Shown: positions 50,266 to 59,224, counted from the first letter of the stretch. The stretch: DNA of 64,000 nt from Symbiodinium natans (GCA_905221605.1 CAJNDS010002533.1:194001-258000), one strand, 5' to 3'. Notes: a model not told the origin generated them from the sequence alone. Program-made: numbers and translations.

Positions 50266-50441
50266 GCGTCAGCTCAGAATCTTTCGACCCAAGCACACCA
50301 TCTACTCCCTACATAAACCCCAAACCCTGAACCCGTGTAGCCTGAAACCCTAAACCCAAAAACCCTAAAATTCAGCCACATGCAGTTGCAAACTCCAGGT
50401 CCCCGGGACCTCTGGCGCCAGCACTGCAGGAGCTTCCTCCG

Positions 50442-50457
50442 GGGGGGGGGGGGGGGG
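50442..50457 (+). repeat. Poly-G tract
   Basis: 16 G. Confidence 0.95.
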
Positions 50458-50580
50458 TCGTTATCTCATGAGCTTTGGGGTTGAGGGTTTAGGGCCGTAA
50501 ACCCCTAAACCGCAAAGTTTTGGGGGTTCTAGGCGGGCTTAGGCCTCGCAAGCCCTTGAACCCCAACTACCCCGCGCCCT

Positions 50581-50700
50581 ACTTGTAGGTTCAGGATACT
50601 CATAACCACATAAGACTGTACTTAGAAGCTCCCTATGTCCTCCAGGTAGGTTCTAAGTAGGCTTGTAATTGGGGTCATAAGCACCGACGAACCTCCAAGC
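50581..50700 (+). mobile_element. Family A element, diverged
   Basis: ACTTGTAGGTTCAGGATACTCATAACC...GGTCATAAGCACCGACGAACCTCCAAG. Confidence 0.6.
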
Positions 50701-51300
50701 AACGAAGGCCGAATCAAGGGTTAGTTGGACTTTCTTTTAGTCTTGCAGAACTCGAAACCATAAACCCCCTTAAACCCTACACCTATCTTCATTCGGCTTC
50801 AGGGTTTGAGTTTAACGTTGATATTAGGGTTTAGGGCTTCGACTTCAGGAATTGATTTAGGGTTTGGGCTTGAGAGCGTGCAGGGAAACAACCAATGTCG
50901 GGCCGAATCGAACTGTCGTTGATCGATGCAACACCATCCACGGTTGCAGTCGCATAGCATGATTCTAGCCCGGACTACAATACTACTATGAACCACAAAC
51001 CCTCTTTTCGGCACAGACCCACACTAAAGTAAACAAGCTGAGCCCCTGACTCCTGAAAGGAGCAACCTACTTCATACCGGGCTATCTAGAAGCCTTACTA
51101 AGCCAAAAGGTGCCCTCAGATTCCATGAATGGAGCACATTAAACGGTCCCATTTCTCGGGGTTTCTTTCTGCCCTGCCCCCCGCCCCCGCGATCCCTGTG
51201 CAATCACATGACATCAAAGCTGTGAGACCCTCCTCTTCGCTGTCGTCACTGGCTGCTTCGGCTGGAGACACCATGGCTGACGAAATCTTGAATGGATTCA

Positions 51301-51340
51301 GGGGTTTGGGGTTTGGGGTTTAGGGTTTAGGGTTTAGGGT
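51301..51340 (+). repeat. TTTAGGG tract
   Basis: About five units. Confidence 0.9.
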
Positions 51341-51455
51341 TCCGGCACGTGTGGACGCCATGGAGCTCAGTTATAGGGCCTGGAGCATGCACCTCTTCGC
51401 ATGGCGCCGGTGCAAAAGTCGAGTGTCCGACGTGTTGGTAGAAAGTCACTCTTAA
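51340..51455 (+). CDS. Exon-like block, unknown
   Basis: Plus frame VDAMELSYRAWSMHLFAWRR, helix-like, ends TAA at 51455; follows directly from a TTTAGGG tract, whose TTTAG|G would be the acceptor. Minus alternatives exist. Confidence 0.35.
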
Positions 51456-51458
51456 TCT

Positions 51459-51535
51459 TGGCTGCACTCACAAGGGTAGCTATCATTTAAATTTTGAGCT
51501 GCTTATGAAGAAACCCAATAAACCCAAAAGCATAA
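51459..51535. mobile_element. Family O repeat, copy 2
   Basis: See 6233-6320. Confidence 0.45.
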
Positions 51536-51582
51536 CTTTTCGGTGTTTGCAGCTCTGAAATAGACAGCTTCGGTGTGCTCGG

Positions 51583-51730
51583 AACTAAACTCCCCTTAGG
51601 ACCTCATTAAAAAAACACAAAAAGAATGTTTTTTATATTTTTTAACTCGTGGGTTTTATATGAACAAAAGCATATGTTTAACATCCTCTTGGGTTTTATA
51701 TGAACCAAAAAAACCAAGGCGGATTTAGGG
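51583..51730 (+). mobile_element. Family P repeat, copy 2
   Basis: AACTAAACTCCCCTTAGGACC...CCTCTTGGGTTTTATATGAACCAAAAAAA; contains an internal repeat of the TGGGTTTTATATGAAC block. Confidence 0.5.
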
Positions 51731-51757
51731 AAGTGCAGGCTTACCAGTGTCAGGTAG

Positions 51758-51868
51758 GCAAAGAGCCCCAAGAACCCTTGATGAGGGAATAGACCTTAAA
51801 TCAGATTCAGGATCCCCATATGATCTCAGGAACAGACCTTAATTAAGTGGCATGCGCGCTCTTTGGGT
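51758..51868 (+). mobile_element. Family B element
   Basis: AAAGAGCCCCAAGAACCCTTGATGAGGGAATAGACCTTAAATC...GGATCC...GCTCTTTGGG. Confidence 0.7.
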
Positions 51869-52071
51869 ACGTTTGACGCACTTTTTCATGCAGAGGGCCA
51901 TTGACTCCCTCAAAAGCGAAGCCCTACACCCTAAACCCTAAACCCTAAACCCCAAAAAGAAAGGTGGAGGGATGCCGACTACTTAGTTGCAAAATCTCCC
52001 AGAAGCCCTATAGGCCCTAAGAACCCTACTTGAAGGTTGCGAATGTACTGGGCTATAAGCCCCGTTAACCT

Positions 52072-52145
52072 TAGGGTTTAGGGTTTAGGGCTTAGGGCTT
52101 AGGGCTTAGGGTTTAGGGTTTGGGGCTTAGGGCTTAGGGTTAAGG
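52072..52145 (+). repeat. TTTAGGG/CTTAGGG array
   Basis: About ten units. Confidence 0.9.
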
Positions 52146-52155
52146 GCCCTAAACA

Positions 52156-52310
52156 CCCTACTTGAAGGCTCCAAAAGTGCTTCCTTTGGGGTAGATCTAG
52201 GGGGATTCAACTAAACTATCCAAAACACAAAAATTACTACATTTCCTGTTTGGGGTAGTTATAGGGGATTCTAGTACACGACCCTCAAAAGGTACTGCTT
52301 GGGAGCATTT
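52156..52310 (+). mobile_element. Family E element, with partial duplication
   Basis: GAAGGCTCCAAAAGTGCTTCCTTTGGGGTAG...TGTTTGGGGTAGTTATAGGGGATTCTAGTAC...CAAAAGGTACTGCTTGGGAGC. Confidence 0.6.
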
Positions 52311-52774
52311 AGGCTACCCCCTTAAAAACCATAAACGCATCTGGTGAACGACCGGTTCCGGAAACAAAGGGCCGCGTAGTTCAAGGTCACACGGCGGCGC
52401 ATGGAAAGCCAAACGAACGGGTTTGTGGTTTTAGCGCATAGGCATCGGATTTAGGAAGCGTATGGTTTGCTTTGGATTTACAGCTTAAGGTTTAATGGTT
52501 TTCGAGTGTTTGGGTTTTAGGGTATCAAGGACCTGGTCGCTGGTCATGTCGAAGCGTCAACATCTCAGCCCTTGTTCTGGGATGTCGCTGTTTGTCACCC
52601 TAAAACCCTTAGAACCCGAAGCCCGAAAAAACCGCAAATCAAGAGTTCGGGCTGGGCCATGCTACATCAACAGCAGCAGCCGAAGTTGAAAAGACGACGA
52701 CGCAACAAGCTCGCACATGAATATGTGATGAATTAAGGTGCTTGGCTTACAAGCTTTGGGGCTTGGGACCAACC

Positions 52775-52886
52775 CTAGACCCAGGAGTAACCTAGGAATA
52801 AAGAAGGGTACCCTTTTGGTTTAAAGTGGCTTATAAGGGAACCTGCACCCCAAAAAAAGGGACTAAGGGCCTTCTCTGGGTCCTAG
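52775..52886 (+). mobile_element. Family C element, good full copy
   Basis: CTAGACCCAGGAGTAACCTAGGAATA...GGGAACC...AAGGGCCTTCTCTGGGTCCTAG. Confidence 0.8.
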
Positions 52887-53002
52887 AAACAACCGCATCC
52901 CTCAAGCCTATGTACCCCGCATCCTCAGCCAATCTCGGAGGAGGCTGCCTAAGACTTAAATGCGGGGGGACAACTTGTTCATGGAACCCTATACCCTACC
53001 CC

Positions 53003-53103
53003 CTGGTTCTTAGTAGGGAATGAGGGAATTGGGGCCCTATATGTACCCTTTAAGGGATGATTATACAGGGCCCTAATTCCCTCATGCCCTACTAAGAACC
53101 AGC
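53003..53103 (+). mobile_element. Family I palindromic element, full copy
   Basis: CTGGTTCTTAGTAGGGAATGAGGGAATT...CCCTAATTCCCTCATGCCCTACTAAGAACCAG. Confidence 0.85.
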
Positions 53104-53118
53104 CAGCCTAAAACCGAG

Positions 53119-53216
53119 AACCCCTAAACCCTAAACCCTAAACCCTAAACCCTACACCCTACACCCTAAACCCTAAACCCTAAACCCTACACCCTAAACC
53201 CTAAACCCTAAACCCT
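53119..53216 (-). repeat. CCCTAAA array
   Basis: Thirteen units with CCCTACA. Confidence 0.95.
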
Positions 53217-53222
53217 CTTCAC

Positions 53223-53280
53223 GTGTCGAACCCTGCACTTGCTACTGGCTCAAGGATCTGGCCGTTGGGCAGAGGCGGCG
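53223..53280 (-). CDS. Possible further exon of the DOT1-like gene
   Basis: 58 nt, acceptor ATTGGCAG|C, donor GACAC|GTGAAGAGGG then TTTAGGG units. Reads PPLPNGQILEPVASAGFD, which resembles the segment L..GG.IV.....F that follows the NN-containing strand in DOT1 enzymes. Its 2-base start fits the 1-base end of the exon at 56036. About ten expected residues between the two are missing, so another small exon may lie between or the assignment is wrong. Confidence 0.35.
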
Positions 53281-53345
53281 CTGCCAATAAAGCCTCTTAA
53301 GACTTCCATCCGAATCTGTTCTCTACAGGGCTTAGGGCTTACTGC

Positions 53346-53416
53346 TTAGAGTTTAGGGTTTAGGGTTTAGGGTTTAGGGTTTAGGGTTTAGGGTTTAGGG
53401 TTTAGGGTTTAGGGTA
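53346..53416 (+). repeat. TTTAGGG array
   Basis: Ten units. Confidence 0.95.
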
Positions 53417-53532
53417 AACCTCGAAACTTCAAAATAACAACATCTCTTAACCCTGAGCTTCGTAGCAGTTTACGCCTAGCTACACCCTCCGAAACCCGAA
53501 GGCTGACTGCAGTAGAACTACCTGAAAACTTT

Positions 53533-53635
53533 AACCCTAAACCCTAAACCCTAAACCCTAAACCCTAAACCCTAAACCCTAAACCCTAAACCCTAAACCC
53601 TAAACCCTAAACCCTAACCCCCCCCCCCCCCCCCC
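53533..53635 (-). repeat. CCCTAAA array ending in poly-C
   Basis: Twelve units, then about 18 C. Confidence 0.95.
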
Positions 53636-53695
53636 ACGACTTGAAACCCGAGCTTCGGAGAAGCCCTAAGCTCAAGCGGCGAAACCCGATACTTG

Positions 53696-53803
53696 GGATG
53701 TTCACCCTTATACTAGCAGTCCTTACTGAGGATTTTTGCACCCCTGATTATAATCCCTATCAAGGACTCTAGGACTCTTAGTAAAAGGGGGGAACATCCC
53801 AAC
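53696..53803 (+). mobile_element. Family Q palindromic element, copy 2
   Basis: GGGATGTTCACCCTTATACTAGCAGTCC...GGACTCTTAGTAAAAGGGGGGAACATCCC. Confidence 0.7.
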
Positions 53804-54388
53804 CCGAAACACAAAATGAATCAGAGAGGCGGGCCTTCTAGGTTTATTTGCACTGGGAGCTGTTGATTTTCCAGCGCCTTTCACCACCCCTTCATGCAGC
53901 CCTAAACCCCAAACCCCTGTGGGCATTCAGGATCCTCCTAGGTACCCGAATTTCGCAAGTGTCCAGCACCCCTTATTTAGGGAATGCAGCGAAAAATCGT
54001 ACATCAGGATGCCATCAACCTTACTTGGGTATGCATGGCTCTTTGGGTTGGGGAAACCGATATGTCAAGGGTTCCATTTGGCGGCTTTTGGGCTTGTCAA
54101 GGTGCTTAGGGTTTGGGGCTTAGGAGGCATAGGTTGTCTCATGTAACCAAGTGATAATAAAGGCACCCTTGCTTTTACAAGGGTAAAGGGTGCCACTGAG
54201 CTACTAAGTCCCCACCCTGAGGCTTGGCAACTTGATTGTAGGGTTTAGGGTTAGGGAGGGATACTGTGCGGACTCTTTAGGGCTATCTGCGGGACTGGCA
54301 ATCCAGGGGAGCTCTCTGGCAGTTGCAACTCCCGACTTGGGTGAGGAGAATAGCTATGTCAAGCCCAAAAAACACACAGTGTAGCATC

Positions 54389-54532
54389 GGGTTCTTAAGG
54401 GAGGGGGCTTCTTGGGGGGTAGGTACCTAGGGAACCTTAGGGAAGCTTAGGGAGCCCGAGGAGTAGTACTGGGGAGTAATTGGGAACCTTGGGTTACATA
54501 CCCCCCTTGAACCCCCTCCCTTAAGAACCCTA
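54389..54532 (+). mobile_element. Family G palindromic element, copy 2
   Basis: GGTTCTTAAGGGAGGGGG...GGTAGGTACCTAGGGAACCTTAGGGAAGCTTAGGGAGCC...CCTTGAACCCCCTCCCTTAAGAACCC. Confidence 0.8.
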
Positions 54533-54626
54533 AAAGTGTAGGAACAACCATGAAACCCCAGCGCACATAACGCGTCCTGAGCCCGTCAGGAACGACAAGA
54601 AACAGCCTAACGAACCCGAAGCCCCC

Positions 54627-54672
54627 AAACCCTAAACCCTAAACCCTAAACCCTAAACCCTAAACCCTAAGA
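54627..54672 (-). repeat. CCCTAAA array
   Basis: Six units. Confidence 0.95.
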
Positions 54673-54778
54673 CGCATTTAGAAAAGCTGACATTGCCCGC
54701 CAAGGCCTTCCGCAAGCTGTTTGCAGCACGCGTGCTCCTAAACATGCAGGGGAGGGGGTGAGGGGGGGGGGGGGGGGG

Positions 54779-54888
54779 CCCAGAGACTCCAAAACCCCTT
54801 AATTAAGGAATATACCTTGAATCGTATTAGGGTTCCTATTCTGATTTAAGGGATATTCCTTAATTAAGGGGTCTTGGAGTCTCTGGGG
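54779..54888 (+). mobile_element. Family B element between poly-G tracts
   Basis: CCCAGAGACTCCAAAACCCCTTAATTAAGGAATA...GGATATTCCTTAATTAAGGGGTCTTGGAGTCTCTGGG; AGCCCAATA is replaced by ACTCCAAAA symmetrically. Runs of G lie on both sides (54751-54778 and after 54886). Confidence 0.85.
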
Positions 54889-55060
54889 GGGGGGGGAGAA
54901 TGGTGGATGTGGCAAAGCCGGAACCCTCCACTCTTAACTCTAAACCTCAAACGTGTGCGGAGTCGGGTGGGTCTATACCTTAAGAACCCACGACTTCTCC
55001 CCTCTCCCCTCTTCTTAGACCCTAGTAGGTTTGGGTTCGTAGGCTGGGGCTTAGAGCTGT

Positions 55061-55202
55061 ACTTGGAGGTTATAACCCAGTTGTATCTGGTTATAACTGT
55101 ACTTATAACCCACTTATGAGACCCTTAAGTGCCCTAACATGTTGTACTTGAGTTATGAGCATGCAGTTACAATTGGGCGAAGAAGTATCATGAGCCTCCA
55201 CT
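55061..55202 (+). mobile_element. Family A element
   Basis: ACTTGGAGGTTATAACC...GAAGTATCATGAGCCTCCACT. Confidence 0.65.
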
Positions 55203-55203
55203 C

Positions 55204-55230
55204 GACCCAGGAGTAACCTAGGAAAAACCC
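55204..55230 (+). mobile_element. Family C stub cut by a telomere-like tract
   Basis: GACCCAGGAGTAACCTAGGAA then AAACCCTAAACCC. Confidence 0.6.
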
Positions 55231-55247
55231 TAAACCCTACCAAACGA

Positions 55248-55345
55248 GACGGTTTAGGGTTTAGGGTCAGGCTTTAGGGTGCAGGGTTTAGTAAATTTAG
55301 GGTTTAGGGTTGAGGGTTTAGGGTTTAGGGCGTAGGGTTTGGGGC
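55248..55345 (+). repeat. TTTAGGG array, variant-rich
   Basis: About ten units. Confidence 0.85.
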
Positions 55346-55399
55346 ACAGGGATTAAGCCTGATAAAGGTTTAAATGCACTAAGTTGGTGCCTCCTCATC

Positions 55400-55460
55400 G
55401 TAAGGATGAAGTGCGAAGCCTGCAAGACCTGTCGAGACGGGTTGGCCCTCCCGGGGCGCA
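55400..55460 (+). CDS. Exon-like block, unknown
   Basis: Plus frame MKCEACKTCRDGLALPGRT between ATCGTAAG|G and CGCACG|GTAAACCC. A minus reading is also open. Confidence 0.3.
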
Positions 55461-55462
55461 CG

Positions 55463-55551
55463 GTAAACCCTAAACCCTAAACCCTAAACCCTAAACCCTA
55501 AACCCTAAACCCTAAACCCTAAACCCTAAACCCTAAACCCTAAACCCTAAA
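55463..55551 (-). repeat. CCCTAAA array
   Basis: Twelve perfect units. Confidence 0.95.
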
Positions 55552-55583
55552 GGGATTTCCGGGTTGAGGTGGTTTAGGGAATC

Positions 55584-55682
55584 AGCCCAAAGTGGCCCTG
55601 AAACCCCTTAATTAGTTAAGGAAAATACCTCAAAATTCTAGGTAGAAATCCCGAATTAAGGGGTATAGAGGGCTCTTTGGGT
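55584..55682 (+). mobile_element. Family B element
   Basis: GCCCAAAGTGGCCC...CCTTAATTAGTTAAGGAAAATACC...AATTAAGGGGTATAGAGGGCTCTTTGGG. Confidence 0.65.
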
Positions 55683-56035
55683 AGTCTGTAAGGGGGTTGC
55701 AGATTTAAGGCTTAGGTTCTTGACTCCCTAAATCCTTTCATTTTTCGGGTTCGGGAATCCCAACACACCCAATCTCCAAATAAGCCCACGAAATGTAGTT
55801 TGTTTTAGGTTAAAAGGCAACCCTAAACCCCAAACCCTAAACCCTCAAAGAGTCCAACTGCTAAGCTGTTGGGGTTAGGGTTGGGTGAGTCTGGGCTCAT
55901 AGCTGCCACTACACCTAGACCTGAAAATTCGAGATTTTGCTTATTGGTGTACTTCAGTTTTATGGATTCCTATTCCAGGAATGGTTCGTAAAAGCGTGAT
56001 TAAGAAGTAATTCGGTGCCCCAAGATAGGAAGAAC

Positions 56036-56077
56036 CATGCGAGGTCGAGGTAGCGAATGCCATCAGGTCGGTTTTGG
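56036..56077 (-). CDS. DOT1-like methyltransferase exon 6 (partial model)
   Basis: 42 nt on the minus strand: acceptor CATGAAG|C placed 5 nt after CCCTAAACCC units, candidate donor TCGCATG|GTTCTTCC. Reads KTDLMAFATSTSH, preceded by an Ala codon split with exon 5. It aligns with the beta-strand of DOT1 proteins that carries the FVNN motif (A.T..IFVNN in human DOT1L); the NN asparagines are replaced here by AT, so substrate handling, or the exon end, may differ. The frame stays open to about 55943, so the 3' end is uncertain. Confidence 0.5.
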
Positions 56078-56282
56078 CTTCATGTAAGGGTTTAGGGTTT
56101 AGGGCTAATCGGGAATTCCAGAGGGTTGGTTTAGGTCTATGGAGGTTTTCTATAGGGGTGAAGGGATGAAGGGCCCAGGGTGGCCTTTGCACACGCTTCT
56201 TGAGAGTTTATGCAGGGGCTCAGGGGTTGAACGTTTTTGGGGTCTATCGGGGGCGCCGGAATCTAGGGTTCCTGTATCGTGT

Positions 56283-56435
56283 ACTTGAAGGTTCATGGCA
56301 CTTACGAACCAATGATAACTGGGCCTATAACCCTACTTATAATTTGGATAACCCCTATAAGGCCCTTTAGGGGTATTATAAGTAGGGTTATAAGTACAAA
56401 AATAATTGGTTAGTAAAAACAATGAACCTTCAAGT
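56283..56435 (-). mobile_element. Family A element, GAAGG subfamily, inverted core
   Basis: ACTTGAAGGTTCATGGCACTTACGAACC...AATGAACCTTCAAGT. Its core is the reverse complement of the copy at 45974-46127. It lies inside the predicted intron between DOT1-like exons 5 and 6. Confidence 0.85.
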
Positions 56436-56719
56436 AATTGTCCAGGTGTTATGGACGTCGGGGTCCTTCCAGGCTGACGCATCTAGGATTTCCAGGATGC
56501 GCAGCGGCCCTTTTTTGGGTGCAAGCTTACGCTAGGTACCGCTCCGGCGATACCCTTACTTACTTCAGCCGCAAGATGCACCTGAAATCCGGGAACATGT
56601 TCCCTCAAACTTATGCCCTATAAGCACTGCATAGTTAATGGTCTAGATCCCAACTAAGGGGGTAATTGTTGGACTCTCAGAAAGACCCAAAAAGGTGATT
56701 AGCCCAATTAGAGAACTAA

Positions 56720-56795
56720 ACCCCGAACCCTGAACCCTGAACCCTGAACACGATAAGCCCTAAACCCTAAGCCCTGAGCCCTAAGCCCTCAGCCC
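56720..56795 (-). repeat. CCCTAAA/CCCTGAA array
   Basis: About nine units, at the donor side of DOT1-like exon 5. Confidence 0.85.
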
Positions 56796-56814
56796 AAACC
56801 CCCCGACCCGGAAC

Positions 56815-56884
56815 CCATTCGGACTGGTGCCTCCTCCGGAAGTGTGGCTCCGCAGTCGCCACACAGCAGCGTGACTCTCTTCGC
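56815..56884 (-). CDS. DOT1-like methyltransferase exon 5
   Basis: 70 nt, acceptor TCCACTGTGAG|G, donor CGAATGG|GTTCCGGG, then G/T-rich and TTTAGGG units on the coding strand. Reads AKRVTLLCGDCGATLPEEAP then VRM and one base G. The block VTLLCGD....LPEE matches the DOT1 segment YTLERGDFLSEEW, where the acidic residue follows a beta-strand near the SAM pocket; the following ...RMAKTDL matches ERIANTSV. Starts in phase 0, as exon 4 requires. Confidence 0.65.
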
Positions 56885-56924
56885 CTCACAGTGGAGAGAC
56901 CGAGGGTTCTAGACTTATCTGGGT

Positions 56925-57008
56925 ATTTCCCAAAATAGGGTACCCCTTCTTTATACCCCAAATAGAATAGAGTCCCCTAAAAGGGACCCTTATATTCGGA
57001 AACTCCCA
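56925..57008 (-). mobile_element. Family J element
   Basis: GGGTATTTCCCAAAATAGGGTACCCC...CAAATAGAATAGAGTCCCCTAAAAGGGACCC...TTCGGAAACTCCC. Inside the predicted intron 4. Confidence 0.65.
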
Positions 57009-57254
57009 ATCTAGTGTTCTCAGCTTGTTCTAACCAGAAATGAGCGGCCAAGCAAGGACCTCCCAACCTGGGCTTGGAGGGACCCATGTTTCCCGCCGAC
57101 CTTTGGTACTTCGCTCCCGTACTACCCCCCCACCACGACCACCGTAACAAGCCCGGTGTGTGCGTAGGGACGGAATAGGATGCCATGGCCCCCTAAACCC
57201 TGCAAACTTGAAATCCTCTAAACTCTCTGTGCCCGAAACACATGTTCTAGATTT

Positions 57255-57364
57255 TAGACCCAAAGAGAAACCCCCTGCAACAGAAAGGGGTGCCCGCTTC
57301 GGTTGGACAGGGGGGAGAATAAACCCAAAACAAAAGCGGAATAAGGGCCTGTTCTGGGTCCTTG
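57255..57364 (+). mobile_element. Family C element, diverged
   Basis: AGACCCAAAGAG...TTCGGTTGGACAGGGGGGAGAATAAACCC...TAAGGGCCTGTTCTGGGTCC. Confidence 0.6.
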
Positions 57365-57380
57365 CCCTAAGCCGACCTAA

Positions 57381-57434
57381 ACCTTTAACCCTAAACCCTA
57401 AACCCTAAACCCTAAACCCTAAACCCTAAACCCA
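57381..57434 (-). repeat. CCCTAAA array
   Basis: Seven units; lies just after the donor of DOT1-like exon 4 (as TTTAGGG on the coding strand). Confidence 0.95.
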
Positions 57435-57448
57435 GGGGTGCAAGGCAC

Positions 57449-57512
57449 CTCGGGGTCCGTCAACGCGCCGCTCTGGCGCAACGCCTCGAGGCCGCGCTGG
57501 CCATGAGAATGC
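57449..57512 (-). CDS. DOT1-like methyltransferase exon 4
   Basis: 64 nt, acceptor GCCCCGAAG|G, donor GACCCCGAG|GTGCCT, 15 nt before TTTAGGG units. Joined to exon 3 it gives EISPSR-HSHGQRGLEALRQS, i.e. the acidic residue that binds the SAM ribose followed by the SP.RH helix seen in DOT1-type and related class I methyltransferases. The first base completes the split Arg codon (AG|G), which is strong support for the join. Confidence 0.7.
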
Positions 57513-57596
57513 CTTCGGGGCTTGGGGGGGTGGTTCCAATTATGGGCCCCTTCATCTGGGACTAGGGTATGGGGTCTAGGGTCTCATCTAGGAAGG

Positions 57597-57700
57597 TAGG
57601 GTTTAGGGTTTAGGGTTTAGGGTAAAGGGTCTAGAGTCTAGGGTGCAGGGTCTAGGGTCTAGGGTCTAGGGTTTACGATTTGGGGTGTAGGGTTTAGGGT
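57597..57700 (+). repeat. TTTAGGG/TCTAGGG array
   Basis: Blocks of TTTAGGG and TCTAGGG; acceptor-side tract of intron 3. Confidence 0.85.
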
Positions 57701-57949
57701 TGACCCTTTCATTTGGGCCCCTTGTTGTACAACCCTTATATACACTACACGTAGTAAGGGCCCCATACTTGGGACACGCTAAGGGCCCATAGTTTCAACC
57801 TTAGAGGGTTTCGGGCTTTGGAGTTTTCGGGGTTCGGGGTGTTGGCGTTCCAGGGGGGGCTTTCCGGAGGTGCCAGGGGGGTTTCTGGTTTCAGGTCCAA
57901 AGGGCCGCGCAATTTGTTGGTAAGCTTATGGGCCAATGGGAAGCCCCGC

Positions 57950-58135
57950 TGTCTCTCTCTCTCTCTCTCCCTCCTTTCCCTCCCTCCTTCCCTCCCCTCC
58001 CTCCCTCTCTCCCTCCCTCTCCCTCTTTCTCTGTCTCCCTCTCTCTCTCCCTCTCTCAGAGAGACTCTCTCTCTCTCTCTCCCTCCCTCCTCCCTCCTCC
58101 CTCCCTCCTGCCTCCCTCCTCCCTCCCTCGCTACA
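57950..58135 (+). repeat. (CT)/(CCCT) polypyrimidine microsatellite
   Basis: About 185 bp of CTCTCTCC; long open frames over it on both strands are artefacts. Inside predicted intron 3. Confidence 0.95.
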
Positions 58136-58505
58136 TCCTGTTTCTTGTTGACGCCCCTTGAGCCAGCATCTGCCCCAAGATACAGCTGCACCCTACAAAG
58201 CTGCTAACCTTAAACCAAAACCCTGAAAAACCTACCGGTATCAAGCCTATTCCCTCAAAAAGCCTATACCCGAAAACCTAATCCCTACAAACCCTGAAAA
58301 CATTGCACCTTATATAAACGCTACCAACCCGTAAGCCTATAAGTCTATAAGCCCGAACAATTGCAAACAGCGGCGTGCACCCTTGTTAAAGCCCTAAGCG
58401 CCCGAATTCCTTTTAGGGACATGTCGTGGGTTCAGGCTTAGGCCTTAGGGCTGTTTCTTGACATGGAACCCCAAGGTCTTAGGTGAGGGGTTTCGAGTTT
58501 GGGGC

Positions 58506-58569
58506 TTTAGGGTTTAGGGTTTAGGGTTTAGGGTTTGGGGTTTAGGGTTTAGGGTTTAGGGTTTAGGGA
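58506..58569 (+). repeat. TTTAGGG array
   Basis: Nine units. On the coding strand of the DOT1-like gene this is CCCTAAA at a donor side, opposite to the usual orientation. Confidence 0.95.
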
Positions 58570-58583
58570 TCCTGAGGGACTGC

Positions 58584-58652
58584 CTCGATGGGCTGATTTC
58601 CACCCCGACGCAGGTGGCTTCCGTGACGGCAGCCACTGTGACGACGAGCTTC
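58584..58652 (-). CDS. DOT1-like methyltransferase exon 3
   Basis: 69 nt, acceptor GAGCTCAG|G, GC donor CCATCGAG|GCAGTC. Reads KLVVTVAAVTEATCVGVEIS then PS and a split Arg codon. This is motif post-I and the acidic loop of a Rossmann-fold SAM methyltransferase (compare [20 protein letters not shown] in human DOT1L). Its first base supplies the third base of the last Gly of GSGLG in exon 2. 83 percent of third positions are G or C. The plus strand is also open, but only the minus reading gives the cross-exon motif. Confidence 0.7.
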
Positions 58653-58693
58653 CTGAGCTCAAGGGTTTGGAACTTGTGGGTTTATCTGCGCGG

Positions 58694-58750
58694 TTTAGGG
58701 TTTAGGGTTTAGGGTTTAGGGTTTAGGGTTTAGGGTTTAGGGTTTAGGGT
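58694..58750 (+). repeat. TTTAGGG array
   Basis: Eight units; acceptor-side tract of intron 2 (CCCTAAA on the coding strand). Confidence 0.95.
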
Positions 58751-58795
58751 CATATGGTCAGGCCCTGACGCCTACTTAGCACTCCTTGGGAGCCC

Positions 58796-58905
58796 AAGAA
58801 CCATGCTATAATCAGGGCACCCTTTTTTGCGGTTGGTTACTTTACAAGGGAGCCCAGAACGCAACAAAAAAGTGTAAAGGGTACCACTGGGCTATCAGCT
58901 TGAAG
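58796..58905 (+). mobile_element. Family M element
   Basis: TATAATCAGGGCACCCTTTTTTGC...AAAAAGTGTAAAGGGTACCACTGGGCTAT; a short relative is at 54150-54212. Confidence 0.5.
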
Positions 58906-59125
58906 GAGTCGAGGTCGTCTTTGGGCTCAGGGTTTCGGAGTTTCAGGTTCGGGTGTTCATGTTTAAGGCTGTGTAGGGCTTTAGGGCTTGTACCTAATCC
59001 GTCCCCCCCCCCCCCCCCAATCTCCCCACCCAAAAGTTGGCGCAAAAGAACACTTTGTTTCCAAACAGGAGCCACAATTTGGGGCCCTGCTCGGTCCTAG
59101 CTCGTCCCCCGAAAGCGTAGATACT

Positions 59126-59223
59126 AGACCCAAGAGCAAGCTAGGAATCAAACGGCACCATATTTTGGGTAACAGGGTCTTGCTAAGGGAACCGACACCC
59201 TACACAGACTCCAGGGCTCCTAG
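59126..59223 (+). mobile_element. Family C element, diverged
   Basis: CTAGACCCAAGAGCAAGCTAGGAATC...GGGTAACAGGGTCTTGCTAAGGGAACC...CTCCTAGG. Confidence 0.6.
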
Positions 59224-59224
59224 G

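Noticed and set aside
49356-53280. Extension of the DOT1-like gene through 49.4 kb (SWTG motif)
   Set aside because: SWTG also occurs in human DOT1L, but the phase and the connecting exons could not be made to fit.
57536-57780. A palindromic element split by a TTTAGGG array
   Set aside because: GGGCCCCTT-type words flank the array but the two halves do not pair well enough to support one element.
57745-58207. Long open frames of 129 and 148 codons
   Set aside because: They lie over the CT/CCCT microsatellite and are low-complexity Ser/Leu/Pro or Arg/Glu/Gly runs.
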